From M1-B18 sp048264125 (lineage in GTDB: Bacteria; Bacillota; Clostridia; Peptostreptococcales; Natronincolaceae): 64,000 nt of DNA. Under the pieces are notes generated by a model. That model was not told the origin of the DNA, did no database searches, and worked only from the letters and a program-made list of their open reading frames with translations. The stretch is from assembly GCA_048264125.1 (NCBI GenBank), contig JBLXDM010000009.1, positions 62,001 to 126,000 on the forward strand, written 5' to 3'. Below, in pieces: positions 8,471 through 16,879 of the stretch; positions within the stretch are counted from its first letter, which is position 1; each line of letters begins with the position of its first letter. The position numbers and the translations under genes are program-made.

Positions 8471-8944
8471 TTAGTATTTTTTAACGATTTCAGGTATATC
8501 CGATACCACCAGTCTGCCATATACATCCTCGTTCACCGTCAACACAGGGGCCAATCCACAGGCACCAATACATCTGGTTGCCTCAAGGGTGAACTTGCCA
8601 TCAGCAGAGGTCTTTCCTACCTTGGTACCCGTCAGCTCACTCACTTTATCTATTATCGGCTGAGCACCCTTTACATAGCAGGCAGTTCCTAAGCACACAC
8701 CAATGACATAATCTCCTCTAGCTTCGAGGGTAAACTGGGAGTAAAAGGTTACTACGCCATAAATCTCACTGAGAGGTATGGATAATTCCTCCGATATCCG
8801 CTTCTGAATCTCCAGTGGAATACATCCAAATATTTTCTGAGCTTCATGCAATATAGGCATTAAGGCACCCTTTAAATTGCGATTTCCATCAATTGCTGCC
8901 TGCAGCTTTTGAAGATTTTCTTCAGTGTACATGTTTTTTTCCAT
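8471..8944 (-). CDS. hydC: NuoE-like [2Fe-2S] subunit of the [FeFe]-hydrogenase
   Basis: 157 residues, NuoE/HydC family. Cysteines CLGTACYVKGAQ (near 84) and ATRCIGACGLAP (near 123) ligate the [2Fe-2S] cluster; the N-terminal half is the usual helical docking region. First gene of the hydrogenase operon: GGAGGAGG sits six bases before ATG 8944, after a leader of roughly 125 bases from the predicted promoter next to the Rex-like site. The C-terminal sequence NEDVYGRLVVSDIPEIV is shared with the formate dehydrogenase paralogue. Confidence 0.92.
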   Translation of the reverse strand: MEKNMYTEENLQKLQAAIDGNRNLKGALMPILHEAQKIFGCIPLEIQKRISEELSIPLSEIYGVVTFYSQFTLEARGDYVIGVCLGTACYVKGAQPIIDKVSELTGTKVGKTSADGKFTLEATRCIGACGLAPVLTVNEDVYGRLVVSDIPEIVKKY

Positions 8945-9290
8945 AATGAGCCTCCTCCAGGTTAACTACCATTTGTATAATTGTTAAATTATAGACATTT
9001 GAAGCTATGTCCTTCGTCTTTTTTCTGAATATTCATAATTCTAATTTTGTATTTATAAGGGATTTTAAAAGCTTTTTAAATTATATGTTAAATAATTAAC
9101 ATCAAAATTTGCAAAAAAATATACAAGAACTGTATTTTCATTAGGATTGAGATAATAGATTAGTATTAATGCGTAAGAATTATTATGATTTAATATTCGT
9201 CATTGACTGCCAAATCTAATTACATTATACACATATTAAGGGCTTTGAGCAATTATTTTTTTTGCAATAATATATATAAATTTTCCACAA
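8945..9290. other. AT-rich intergenic region upstream of the hydrogenase operon
   Basis: Contains the Rex-like site and -10 described separately, and a roughly 125-base untranslated leader. The part from 9103 to 9290 is very AT-rich; I see no open frame with a ribosome site, no riboswitch I recognise and no repeat. Confidence 0.6.
9080..9102 (-). promoter_or_regulatory. Rex-like operator abutting the hydrogenase promoter -10
   Basis: ATGTTAA-ATAA-TTAACAT (9085-9102) is a perfect 7-bp inverted repeat with a four-base spacer. It matches the Rex consensus TTGTTAA-N4-TTAACAA except for the outermost base on each side. A consensus -10 TATAAT lies at 9085-9080 on the minus strand, directly overlapping its edge, so binding would block transcription. 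No good -35 at 17 bases was seen (TTGATG lies at 14). Rex senses NADH/NAD ratio and is a known repressor of hydrogenase and fermentation genes in Clostridia. Confidence 0.6.
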
Positions 9291-9321
9291 TTAAAAAATG
9301 CTGCCATTCCTCATGGCAGCA
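9291..9321 (-). terminator. Intrinsic terminator of the uvrC-hprK unit
   Basis: Perfect 9-bp stem TGCTGCCAT / ATGGCAGCA with loop of five, followed on the minus strand by six T. It lies 34 bases beyond the hprK stop codon. Confidence 0.88.
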
Positions 9322-9355
9322 TTTATAAAATAGACAATAATGCTTTGCTAAATTT

Positions 9356-10282
9356 TTATCCATTATTATTCATCATATGATTCGTTAATCGTTTATCAAA
9401 TTCCTTTGCTGCATGGTAGCCCATTTCCTTTTGACGGTAGTTTCTTGCTGCAACCTCTATCAGCAGCGCTACATTTCGTGCTGGTTTTATGGGCAGCACC
9501 ACCTCGCTAATCTTCATGCCTAATATCTCTCTATACTTTTCGTCCAACCCCAGCCTGTCATAATTCTTTTCGGGCTCCCATTCCTCCAGATGAATCACCA
9601 AGTCAATATATGTGCTGATCTTTATTGCCCCCACACCATAAATGGATTTGATGTCTATAATTCCAATGCCCCTTACCTCCATCATATGACGGATTATTTC
9701 TGGCGCATAGCCCAGTAGTACCTCCTGGCCTATTTTCTTTACCTCCACTGCATCATCTGCCACCAGGAGATGCCCCCGTTTAATCAGCTCTACTCCTGTT
9801 TCACTTTTTCCGATGCCGCTTTTCCCAGTAATCAAAACGCCTACACCATATATATCCATCAAAACGCCATGCATTGTAATAGTTGGAGCCAGCTCAGTTT
9901 CAAGATAGTTTACCAGCTTACTGACCAGCTTTGTTGTATTTCTGTTGCTGCGAAGTATTTTTCTTTGATACTTCTCGGCTGCAACTAAAAGCTCATCATA
10001 TATAGGAAGGTTTCTACTAACTATAATGCAGGGTATGTCATAGGATAACAGTCTATCTAGGCGTTCCAGCCTTTGCTCTGATGTAAGGGTGCTCATATAT
10101 TTATATTCAACCTTACCTATCAATTGTATTCGCTCATAAGCAAAATAATCAAAGAAGCCTGCTATTTGAATACCCGGCCTGTTAATCTCCGTCGTGGTTA
10201 TATGCTTCTTTTCATTTTCAGGAAAATTTATTTCCTCCAGCTTTAAATCCTCCACCATTTTTTTAACGGTTATATATCTCAT
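9356..10282 (-). CDS. hprK: HPr kinase/phosphorylase
   Basis: 308 residues from ATG 10282, which has TAGGAGGGG seven bases upstream; a longer frame reaches 10342 but has no ribosome site and the family is about 310 residues. Phosphorylates and dephosphorylates Ser46 of HPr, controlling carbon catabolite repression. The N-terminal domain (about 1-125) precedes the kinase core with the P-loop GKSGIGKSETG and the signature EVRGIGIIDIKSIYGVGAI, then the family tail (NHMMNNNG). Follows uvrC with a 90-base gap and ends at a strong terminator, so it may be cotranscribed with uvrC. Confidence 0.96.
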   Translation of the reverse strand: MRYITVKKMVEDLKLEEINFPENEKKHITTTEINRPGIQIAGFFDYFAYERIQLIGKVEYKYMSTLTSEQRLERLDRLLSYDIPCIIVSRNLPIYDELLVAAEKYQRKILRSNRNTTKLVSKLVNYLETELAPTITMHGVLMDIYGVGVLITGKSGIGKSETGVELIKRGHLLVADDAVEVKKIGQEVLLGYAPEIIRHMMEVRGIGIIDIKSIYGVGAIKISTYIDLVIHLEEWEPEKNYDRLGLDEKYREILGMKISEVVLPIKPARNVALLIEVAARNYRQKEMGYHAAKEFDKRLTNHMMNNNG

Positions 10283-10372
10283 GCATTCCCCTCCTATAAT
10301 TATCTCGGTTATAATATTTATAATTATACATTTTATATTCATATTTATGCAACAGCGGCAGAAAATCTATTT

Positions 10373-12265
10373 TTAGTCAATCTTCGTTAATGTTTTATCA
10401 TTTACTTCTCGCTGATAAAATTGATGGATTTCCTCCGCTACTTTCTTATTTATACCCTCTACCTTTAGTAATTCCTCAATGGATGCTGTCTTAATCTTGT
10501 CAATGTTTTTGAAATGCATTATTAGTGCCCTTCGTCGAGCCTCACCGACTCCATTTATCTCCTCCAGCTGGGACTGAAGCATATCCTTTTTTCTCAAGGT
10601 TTTATGATATTCTATTGCAAATCGATGAACCTCATCCTGTAGCTTGCTAACAAGCCGATATAGCCTCGATGACCTTTCCAGTATTATTTCTGCTCCATTG
10701 TATACCAGTCCCTTAGTTCTATGCTTATCATCCTTTACCATTCCACATACCGGTATGGATATTGACAGCTCCTCCAGCACCCTTTGGGCCACATTAACCT
10801 GCCCTATCCCGCCATCCATCATGATGAGATCCGGAAATACTGAAAATTTCCCCTCCTGCAGATCTGCTCTTCCCTCTAATACCTCCTGTGCCTCTGCCAG
10901 CCCCCTCTTAAATCGTCTTGTAATTATCTCCTGAAGGCTTCCATAGTCATTGGGGCCCTCTATCGTTTTTATCCTAAAGCGGCGGTAATCCTTGTAGCTG
11001 GGCTTGCCTCCCTCAAATACCACCATGGAACCCACCGATTGCAGCCCTTGCATATTGGAAATATCATAGGCTTCAAGCCTTAGGGGATATTCCTCCAGCT
11101 GTAGCAGCTGCTGAAGCTCCAGCAGCACCTCTTCCCTTTCCACCTCAGCCTCTCTGGCCTTTGTATTTTGAGACAGTACCATCTGAGCATTCTTTGCCAC
11201 CAGCGCCATCATTTGCTTCTTATCACCCCTTATAGGGGTCTTTAGCCTTACCCGGCTGCCCTTCTTGCTGCTTAACCATTCCTCAATAATCCCCTGATCC
11301 TCAGGCTCCCTTTCGATAAATATCTCCTTGGGTATAAAGGTAGCCTCCATGTAATACTGCTTTACAAAGGAGGATAATATCTCCTCCTTGCTTTCCTCCT
11401 GTGTTGCCAGTATAAAATGCTCCCTATGCACCAGTTTGCCCTCTCGTACCATAAAGACCTGAACACAGGTTATAGCATCGCCTGTTGCCGCGGCTATTAC
11501 GTCCTGATCCAGCATGCTGGTGGATATGATCTTCTGCTTTTCAAGGGTATTTTCCAAAGCCTGAAGCTGATCCCTGTAGTAGGCTGCCTTTTCAAAATCC
11601 AGCTTTTTTGAGGACGCCTTCATATTTTCCTTGATACGCCTCATCAGCTCCTCCTCCTTGCCATTCAGCAGGAGTATTATTTCCTGTATCATTTGTAGGT
11701 ACTGTTCCTTACCCTCCACGCCTCTGCAGGGGCCCATGCACTTCTTTATATGATAGTTTAGACAGGGCCTTTCTCCTCTTTCAATCATTTTAGTTATATT
11801 CTTCTTGCAGGTCCTTATGGGATACATCTGATGAATAATGTCCAGGGTTTCGTTTAATGCCCCTATATTCGTATATGGACCAAAATATTTACCCTTGTCC
11901 TTATTTACTCTACGGGTTTTAAGGATTCTCGGGTACTCCTCCTCTAGGGTTACCTTTATATAGGGATAGGTTTTGTCATCCCTAAGCAAAATATTGTACT
12001 TTGGCCTATACTTTTTTATTAAATTACATTCCAATATCAGAGCCTCCAGCTCCGTATCCGTTAGAATGTACTCAAAGCTCTCTATGTTAACCACCATCGC
12101 CCTAACCTTTGGAGGATGATTTTTTGCTGATTGAAAATATTGACGGACTCTGTTTTTAAGGGAAATCGCTTTTCCTACATATATAACCTTAGCCTCTTGG
12201 TCCTTCATTAGATAGACCCCGGGGGAATCCGGCAATAGCTTAAGCTGCTCCTTAATATCAAACAT
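10373..12265 (-). CDS. uvrC: UvrABC excinuclease subunit C
   Basis: 630 residues from ATG 12265 (GAGGAGG six bases upstream; the frame extends to 12292 but that start lacks a site). Makes both incisions in nucleotide excision repair. N-terminal GIY-YIG nuclease (PGVYLM ... VIYVGKA, residues about 12-95), a cysteine cluster region (CKKNITK ... CLNYHIKKCMGPC, as in most UvrC), UVR domain (KASSKKLDFEKAAYYRDQ), RNase H-like second nuclease (YDISNMQG, PDLIMMDGG) and C-terminal helix-hairpin-helix (INGVGEARRRAL). It lies away from uvrBA but in the same orientation. Confidence 0.97.
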   Translation of the reverse strand: MFDIKEQLKLLPDSPGVYLMKDQEAKVIYVGKAISLKNRVRQYFQSAKNHPPKVRAMVVNIESFEYILTDTELEALILECNLIKKYRPKYNILLRDDKTYPYIKVTLEEEYPRILKTRRVNKDKGKYFGPYTNIGALNETLDIIHQMYPIRTCKKNITKMIERGERPCLNYHIKKCMGPCRGVEGKEQYLQMIQEIILLLNGKEEELMRRIKENMKASSKKLDFEKAAYYRDQLQALENTLEKQKIISTSMLDQDVIAAATGDAITCVQVFMVREGKLVHREHFILATQEESKEEILSSFVKQYYMEATFIPKEIFIEREPEDQGIIEEWLSSKKGSRVRLKTPIRGDKKQMMALVAKNAQMVLSQNTKAREAEVEREEVLLELQQLLQLEEYPLRLEAYDISNMQGLQSVGSMVVFEGGKPSYKDYRRFRIKTIEGPNDYGSLQEIITRRFKRGLAEAQEVLEGRADLQEGKFSVFPDLIMMDGGIGQVNVAQRVLEELSISIPVCGMVKDDKHRTKGLVYNGAEIILERSSRLYRLVSKLQDEVHRFAIEYHKTLRKKDMLQSQLEEINGVGEARRRALIMHFKNIDKIKTASIEELLKVEGINKKVAEEIHQFYQREVNDKTLTKID

Positions 12266-12325
12266 TTCAAACCTCCTCTCTATGCCCTGCAAGTATTCAA
12301 ATCTCGTTAAGTGTTTTGCACACTA

Positions 12326-12345
12326 ATATATATATATATATATAT
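12326..12345. repeat. AT dinucleotide run
   Basis: Ten or so TA/AT repeats about 60 bases upstream of uvrC. On the minus strand this run could supply a TATATT -10, and slippage here might change uvrC expression, but no paired -35 is clear. Confidence 0.6.
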
Positions 12346-12443
12346 GCCTCAGTCCTTAGCTAATTCTTTAATTCACAAGGCACTAGCTCCTGTATATATT
12401 TTACTATAATTTATATCTTTTTAATAAGCTTATTTTAAATGAG

Positions 12444-12636
12444 GAAGCTACAAATAAAGAAGAGTAGTATGTTTATACAAAGTCAAAAGCTTCCTGCTTA
12501 GTGTCCCACGGGCTAATTCATTGAATAAAAAATGTTATTAGCCCTAGACAATGCGCGATAAACTTTTAACTTTGTATAAACTAAGACATATATGTTCTCC
12601 TTGGTAAAAGTGTAATTCTTCATTTGTCTAAGCTTC
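12444..12636. repeat. Imperfect palindromic intergenic element, copy 1
   Basis: About 193 bp of nested inverted repeats. Inner ends GTTTATACAAAGT (from 12471) and ACTTTGTATAAAC (to 12581) match over 22 bases with two differences; a central hairpin pairs GGGCTAAT with ATTAGCCC; outer arms GAAGCT-ACAAAT-AAAGAA (12444) and the complement of GAAGCTTAGACAAATGAAGAA (to 12636) also pair. A second copy lies inverted at 43991-44192, with 31 of 32 core bases identical (12537-12568 against 44057-44088). It encodes nothing evident and fits a MITE-like element or a structured RNA. Most of the 12266-12706 gap is taken up by it. Confidence 0.75.
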
Positions 12637-12706
12637 AACTCTTTAGTATAAAACCTATGACTTCAGTCTATACTCCTAATAACAAATATTAAGGAGGGAC
12701 ATTTAA

Positions 12707-13261
12707 ATGCTGAAAAGAATGGTATCATATATATTATTATTATTTTTATTCACAGGCTGTACAATAGCATGGGCAGCCGATGGCTTTGAGGATATTAGGA
12801 TATATCACAGTCCTCTTAGGGTTCTACTGGAGGGAAGAGAAATTATTGATGATGAAGACACCTTTGTATATCAAAATAGAATTTACGTACCCCTTAGAGC
12901 TGCTGCCGAGGCCCTTGGCTATGAGGTTGGTTGGGATGGCACAACCAAGGAGGCCACGCTTTCATCGCCGCTTGGCTCAGCTATAATAGAGGAATGCGAC
13001 CCCTTCAAGGGTGAATTCTTTGTATATGGTCAAATTTTGACTCTTGATTATGTAAATCGCTCGATTAATATCGACCAGCATTTGGACGATAATAGCCGTG
13101 AGGTATACACTGAGCTTCCCCTATCTCAGGATGCAGTCATCGTATTGCAACGAGGCTCAAAGCAGCTCTTAGTTGATTTTTCTGATGTAAAGCGAGGAGA
13201 TGTTGTTAGCCTCATTATCACTAAGAAGAACGAAATCCGCAGTATGATTGTTGATATTTAA
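12707..13261 (+). CDS. Secreted protein with copper amine oxidase N-terminal-like (stalk) domain
   Basis: 184 residues; SD AAGGAGG seven to eight bases before the ATG. A hydrophobic N-terminus ends in either a weak lipobox (LFTGC) or a signal peptidase I site after AWA. Residues about 30-90 form the small domain seen in copper amine oxidase N-termini and many clostridial wall proteins, marked by DTFVYQNRIYVPLRAAAEALGYEV. Residues 95-184 look like a small beta domain, possibly binding a surface ligand. No catalytic motif. It is the only plus-strand gene in its neighbourhood and stands alone between the palindromic element and a terminator. Confidence 0.75.
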   Translation: MLKRMVSYILLLFLFTGCTIAWAADGFEDIRIYHSPLRVLLEGREIIDDEDTFVYQNRIYVPLRAAAEALGYEVGWDGTTKEATLSSPLGSAIIEECDPFKGEFFVYGQILTLDYVNRSINIDQHLDDNSREVYTELPLSQDAVIVLQRGSKQLLVDFSDVKRGDVVSLIITKKNEIRSMIVDI

Positions 13262-13280
13262 TGTATAAAAAAATACATTT

Positions 13281-13326
13281 AAAAAAGAAGGAAGCAGGTT
13301 ATTATTACCTAGCTGCCTTCTTTTTT
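13281..13326. terminator. Bidirectional terminator overlapping the PilZ gene end
   Basis: AAAAAAGAAGG-AGC-AGGT pairs with ACCTaGCTGCCTTCTTTTTT with one mismatch and one bulge. It gives a T run on either strand and serves the convergent genes at 12707-13261 and 13305-13940; the stop codon and last few codons of the minus gene lie inside the hairpin. Confidence 0.82.
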
Positions 13327-13940
13327 CTTTTTACTTGAAGCCTTGTACAATATGAGATTATTTTTTGTCTGTCGGATTCATCCAATCCAATAAATTCGCA
13401 GCCTATATCTCTACTGCTATTATCGGGATTTTCAGTATTTCTTACAACCTTTGCTGTCAATACCATAGGGCTTTTGTTAATTTCCAGCTCGAAAACGAAC
13501 AGTGTTTCCAGCGGAAGGCTGATGTCCGTACTGATTAAAAGACCTCCGCCGCTTATATCCTTTATTGTTGCCGGAAAAAACTTATCCTCAGCCAATTGTA
13601 CTAATTTATCATTCAGTAAAAAGCACCTTATGGGAATATCCGTATCCACTCTTAAATATTCTCTTCTCTGAAGCACCGAAACCTTATCCTTTTTGGGGGT
13701 CATTAAAACAAGCATATTGTTGTCGGCTTCCTTTATCAATGTTTCAAATACGTAAATTTTTGTTGCTACAGCTATAATACACCTAACCTTCTTAACCTCC
13801 AGCTGGGCATACACGCCATCTATTTCAACTCTAATATCTTCCTCGGATGAATCTTTGATCGTCCCCCAAATAGATAGGTGTGGCTGAGCGGAGTCAATTT
13901 CCAGCTTAATGGCATTACCTCCACTAAAATAACTACCCAT
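13305..13940 (-). CDS. PilZ-domain cyclic-di-GMP receptor (YcgR/YpfA-like)
   Basis: 211 residues. The N-terminal half (about 1-90) resembles the YcgR-like flagellar-brake barrel. The PilZ domain starts at QRREYLRVDTDIP, which carries the RxxxR loop, and continues with DISGGGLLIST, the DxSxxG motif; together these bind cyclic-di-GMP. The C-terminus is basic (VKRKKKAAR). Such proteins adjust motility or surface behaviour; no flagellar gene is in view. It follows uvrA by 94 bases and may be transcribed with it or alone. Confidence 0.85.
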   Translation of the reverse strand: MGSYFSGGNAIKLEIDSAQPHLSIWGTIKDSSEEDIRVEIDGVYAQLEVKKVRCIIAVATKIYVFETLIKEADNNMLVLMTPKKDKVSVLQRREYLRVDTDIPIRCFLLNDKLVQLAEDKFFPATIKDISGGGLLISTDISLPLETLFVFELEINKSPMVLTAKVVRNTENPDNSSRDIGCEFIGLDESDRQKIISYCTRLQVKRKKKAAR

Positions 13941-14034
13941 CCTTATCTCTCCTTAGAATTAAACGTCCTTAATATTTATTTTAGCTGAGTAAAGGCCATC
14001 TGCCTATAGTGAATTATGCTTATTTATGCTAGAA

Positions 14035-16863
14035 CTATTTCAGTATTTTTTCAAGGAATTGACCTGTATAGGATTCCTTAACCTCTGCAACCTCCTCAGG
14101 TGTTCCCTTTGCAACAATCCAGCCGCCATCGTTGCCACCCTCCGGACCAAGGTCAATAATATAATCTGCCGTCTTAATTACCTCAAGGTTATGCTCTATA
14201 ATAAGGACGGTATTTCCAGTGTCTACTAGCTTTTGAATGACCTCTATCAGCCTATGGACATCTGCAAAATGCAGACCAGTGGTTGGCTCGTCCAGAATAT
14301 ATAGGGTTCTTCCGGTGCTTCTCTTGCTTAGCTCCGTTGCCAGCTTAATTCTCTGGGCCTCTCCGCCTGAAAGCTGTGTTGATGGTTGTCCCAGCTTTAT
14401 ATAGCCTAGTCCCACCTCATATAGGGTATCCATCTTTCTTTTTATTTTAGGAATATTTTCAAAGAAGGACAGGGCCTCCTCCACATTCATCTCCAGTACA
14501 TCTGAAATGGACTTGCCTTTATATTTTATCTCCAGGGTCTCTCTATTATATCGCTTGCCCTTGCAGATGTCGCAGGGTACATATACGTCGGGAAGGAAAT
14601 GCATCTCGATTCTGATGATACCGTCGCCGCTGCAGGCTTCACAACGTCCTCCCTTGAGATTAAAGCTGAATCGTCCCTTTTGATAGCCCCTCATTTTCGA
14701 TTGGGCCGTTTGGGCGAAAACATCCCTTATGTCATCAAAAACACCTGTATAAGTGGCAGGATTAGACCTTGGTGTCCTGCCTATTGGAGATTGATCTATA
14801 TCTATTACCTTGTCTATATACTCAAGGCCAGTAATTTCCTTATGAAGACCTGGCTTAGACTTGGCTCTATTGATTTCCTGTGCAACCTTCTTATAGAGTA
14901 TATCGTTTATCAAGGTACTCTTTCCGGAACCCGAAACCCCAGTAACACAGGTTAATATCCCCATTGGAAAGTCCACCTGTATATTTTTCAAATTATTTTC
15001 CTGTGCACCTATTACCTTTATCCACTTTCCATTTGGCTTACGTCTTTCTGCTGGTACTTCTATTTTTCTTTCTCCGCTTAAATATTGCCCTGTAATGGAA
15101 GCACTGCACCGCATAATTTCCTCAGCAGTTCCTTCAGCAACCACCTCACCGCCATGAATCCCTGCACCAGGGCCTATATCTATGATATGATCCGCCTCGA
15201 ACATGGTATCCTCATCGTGCTCCACCACTATGACTGTATTTCCTATATTGGTCAAATGTCTGAGGGTCTTCAATAATCTGTCGTTATCCCTTTGATGCAG
15301 TCCTATACTGGGCTCATCCAGTATGTATAGCACCCCCACCAGACTGGAGCCGATTTGGGTGGCGAGACGTATACGCTGGGCCTCTCCACCCGACAGAGTT
15401 CCTGCCGTCCTGGCGAGGGTTAGATAATCCAGCCCCACATCCATAAGAAAGCTCAGTCGTCCCTTTATTTCCTTGACGATTTGATGGGCTATAATCGTAT
15501 TTCTTTCGCTTAGCTTCAGTTCCTCTATAAATCTAATGGCATCCTTTACGGCCATTTCGGAAACATGGTGTATATTTTTACCTCCAATTGTGACAGAGAG
15601 AACTGTTGGCTTAAGTCTGGACCCTTTGCAGGCCTGACATGGACTTTCGCTCATGTATTCCTCTATCTTTTCCCGCATATATTCCGAGGCTGTTTCCTTG
15701 TACCGTCTTTCTAGATTCGGTATTACCCCTTCAAAGTTGGATGAGTAGCTTCTGGTGCCACCGTATTTTGATTCATATTCAAAGGTAATGGCTTTACTGG
15801 ACCCATACAGCACAGCCTGAATAAAGCTCTCCGGCAGCTGGTTAAAGGGGAGGTCTACGCTGACTTCGAATTCCTCTGCTATGGATTCAATCATTCTAAA
15901 ATAGTAGGTATTGTCGGAGGTTCCATTTGCTCCGGACCAAGGGGCTATGGCTCCCTGTCGAATACTAATGCTATCGTCGGGAATAACTAAATCTCTATCC
16001 ACCACCTTCATATGGCCTATGCCGTTACATTCTGGGCAGGCACCAAAGGGATTGTTAAAGGAGAACATTCTGGGAGATAGGTCTTCAATACCTATACCAT
16101 GCTCCGGACATGCAAATTTGGTGGAGAACTGAAGCTCCTCCTGCCCTACAACATCAACCAGCACCAAGCCCTCCGTCAGCTTAAGCACCGTCTCTATTGA
16201 GTCGGCCATCCGCTGCTCAGAGCCCTCCTTTACCACTATTCTGTCGACAACCACCTCAATATTGTGCTTTTTAGTCTTCGCCAGCTTTATCTCTTCACCG
16301 AGGTCTCTGACTTCACCATCTATACGCACCCTGACAAAGCCCTCTTTTTTAATATCCTCCAGGACCTTCTGGTGCTCTCCCTTTTTACCTCTAATTATAG
16401 GAGCAAGAATTTGAAGCCTTGTGCCATCCTTTAGCTCCATTATCTTGTCCACAATCTGCTCGACAGTCATCTGACTTATCTCCACACCACATTCGGGACA
16501 ATGGGGAGTTCCGACTCTGGCAAATAGGAGCCTCAAATAATCGTATATTTCAGTAACCGTACCCACTGTAGAACGAGGGTTTTTGCTGGTGGTCTTTTGA
16601 TCAATGGATATTGCAGGGGATAATCCCTCTATATATTCAACATCCGGCTTCTCCATCTGGCCTAAGAACTGCCTTGCATAGGAGGAAAGGCTTTCGATAT
16701 ATCGTCTTTGTCCCTCTGCATATATGGTATCAAAGGCTAAGGAGGATTTTCCCGACCCGGATAAACCAGTTAAAACAACAAATTTTTCTCTTGGAATCTC
16801 AAGGCTTATATTTTTTAGATTATGCTCCTTGGCGCCCCTTATAATAATTTTATTTCTTGACAC
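14035..16863 (-). CDS. uvrA: UvrABC excinuclease ATPase subunit A
   Basis: 942 residues, GTG start at 16863 with SD AGAAGGTG. DNA damage sensor with two ABC ATPase units: Walker A GLSGSGKSSLAFDT near residue 32 and GVSGSGKSTLINDI near 640, signatures TLSGGEAQRIRL and QLSGGEAQRIKL, and zinc-finger cysteines (CPECGVE, CPECNGIGH, CEACSGDG with CDICKGKRYN). Full length for the family. Starts 16 bases after uvrB, so the two are one operon under the LexA-box promoter. Confidence 0.98.
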   Translation of the reverse strand: MSRNKIIIRGAKEHNLKNISLEIPREKFVVLTGLSGSGKSSLAFDTIYAEGQRRYIESLSSYARQFLGQMEKPDVEYIEGLSPAISIDQKTTSKNPRSTVGTVTEIYDYLRLLFARVGTPHCPECGVEISQMTVEQIVDKIMELKDGTRLQILAPIIRGKKGEHQKVLEDIKKEGFVRVRIDGEVRDLGEEIKLAKTKKHNIEVVVDRIVVKEGSEQRMADSIETVLKLTEGLVLVDVVGQEELQFSTKFACPEHGIGIEDLSPRMFSFNNPFGACPECNGIGHMKVVDRDLVIPDDSISIRQGAIAPWSGANGTSDNTYYFRMIESIAEEFEVSVDLPFNQLPESFIQAVLYGSSKAITFEYESKYGGTRSYSSNFEGVIPNLERRYKETASEYMREKIEEYMSESPCQACKGSRLKPTVLSVTIGGKNIHHVSEMAVKDAIRFIEELKLSERNTIIAHQIVKEIKGRLSFLMDVGLDYLTLARTAGTLSGGEAQRIRLATQIGSSLVGVLYILDEPSIGLHQRDNDRLLKTLRHLTNIGNTVIVVEHDEDTMFEADHIIDIGPGAGIHGGEVVAEGTAEEIMRCSASITGQYLSGERKIEVPAERRKPNGKWIKVIGAQENNLKNIQVDFPMGILTCVTGVSGSGKSTLINDILYKKVAQEINRAKSKPGLHKEITGLEYIDKVIDIDQSPIGRTPRSNPATYTGVFDDIRDVFAQTAQSKMRGYQKGRFSFNLKGGRCEACSGDGIIRIEMHFLPDVYVPCDICKGKRYNRETLEIKYKGKSISDVLEMNVEEALSFFENIPKIKRKMDTLYEVGLGYIKLGQPSTQLSGGEAQRIKLATELSKRSTGRTLYILDEPTTGLHFADVHRLIEVIQKLVDTGNTVLIIEHNLEVIKTADYIIDLGPEGGNDGGWIVAKGTPEEVAEVKESYTGQFLEKILK

Positions 16864-16879
16864 GTCTGCACCTTCTTCT

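Noticed and set aside
9356..10342. A 328-residue HPr kinase starting at 10342
   Set aside because: The ribosome site and the family length both point to ATG 10282.
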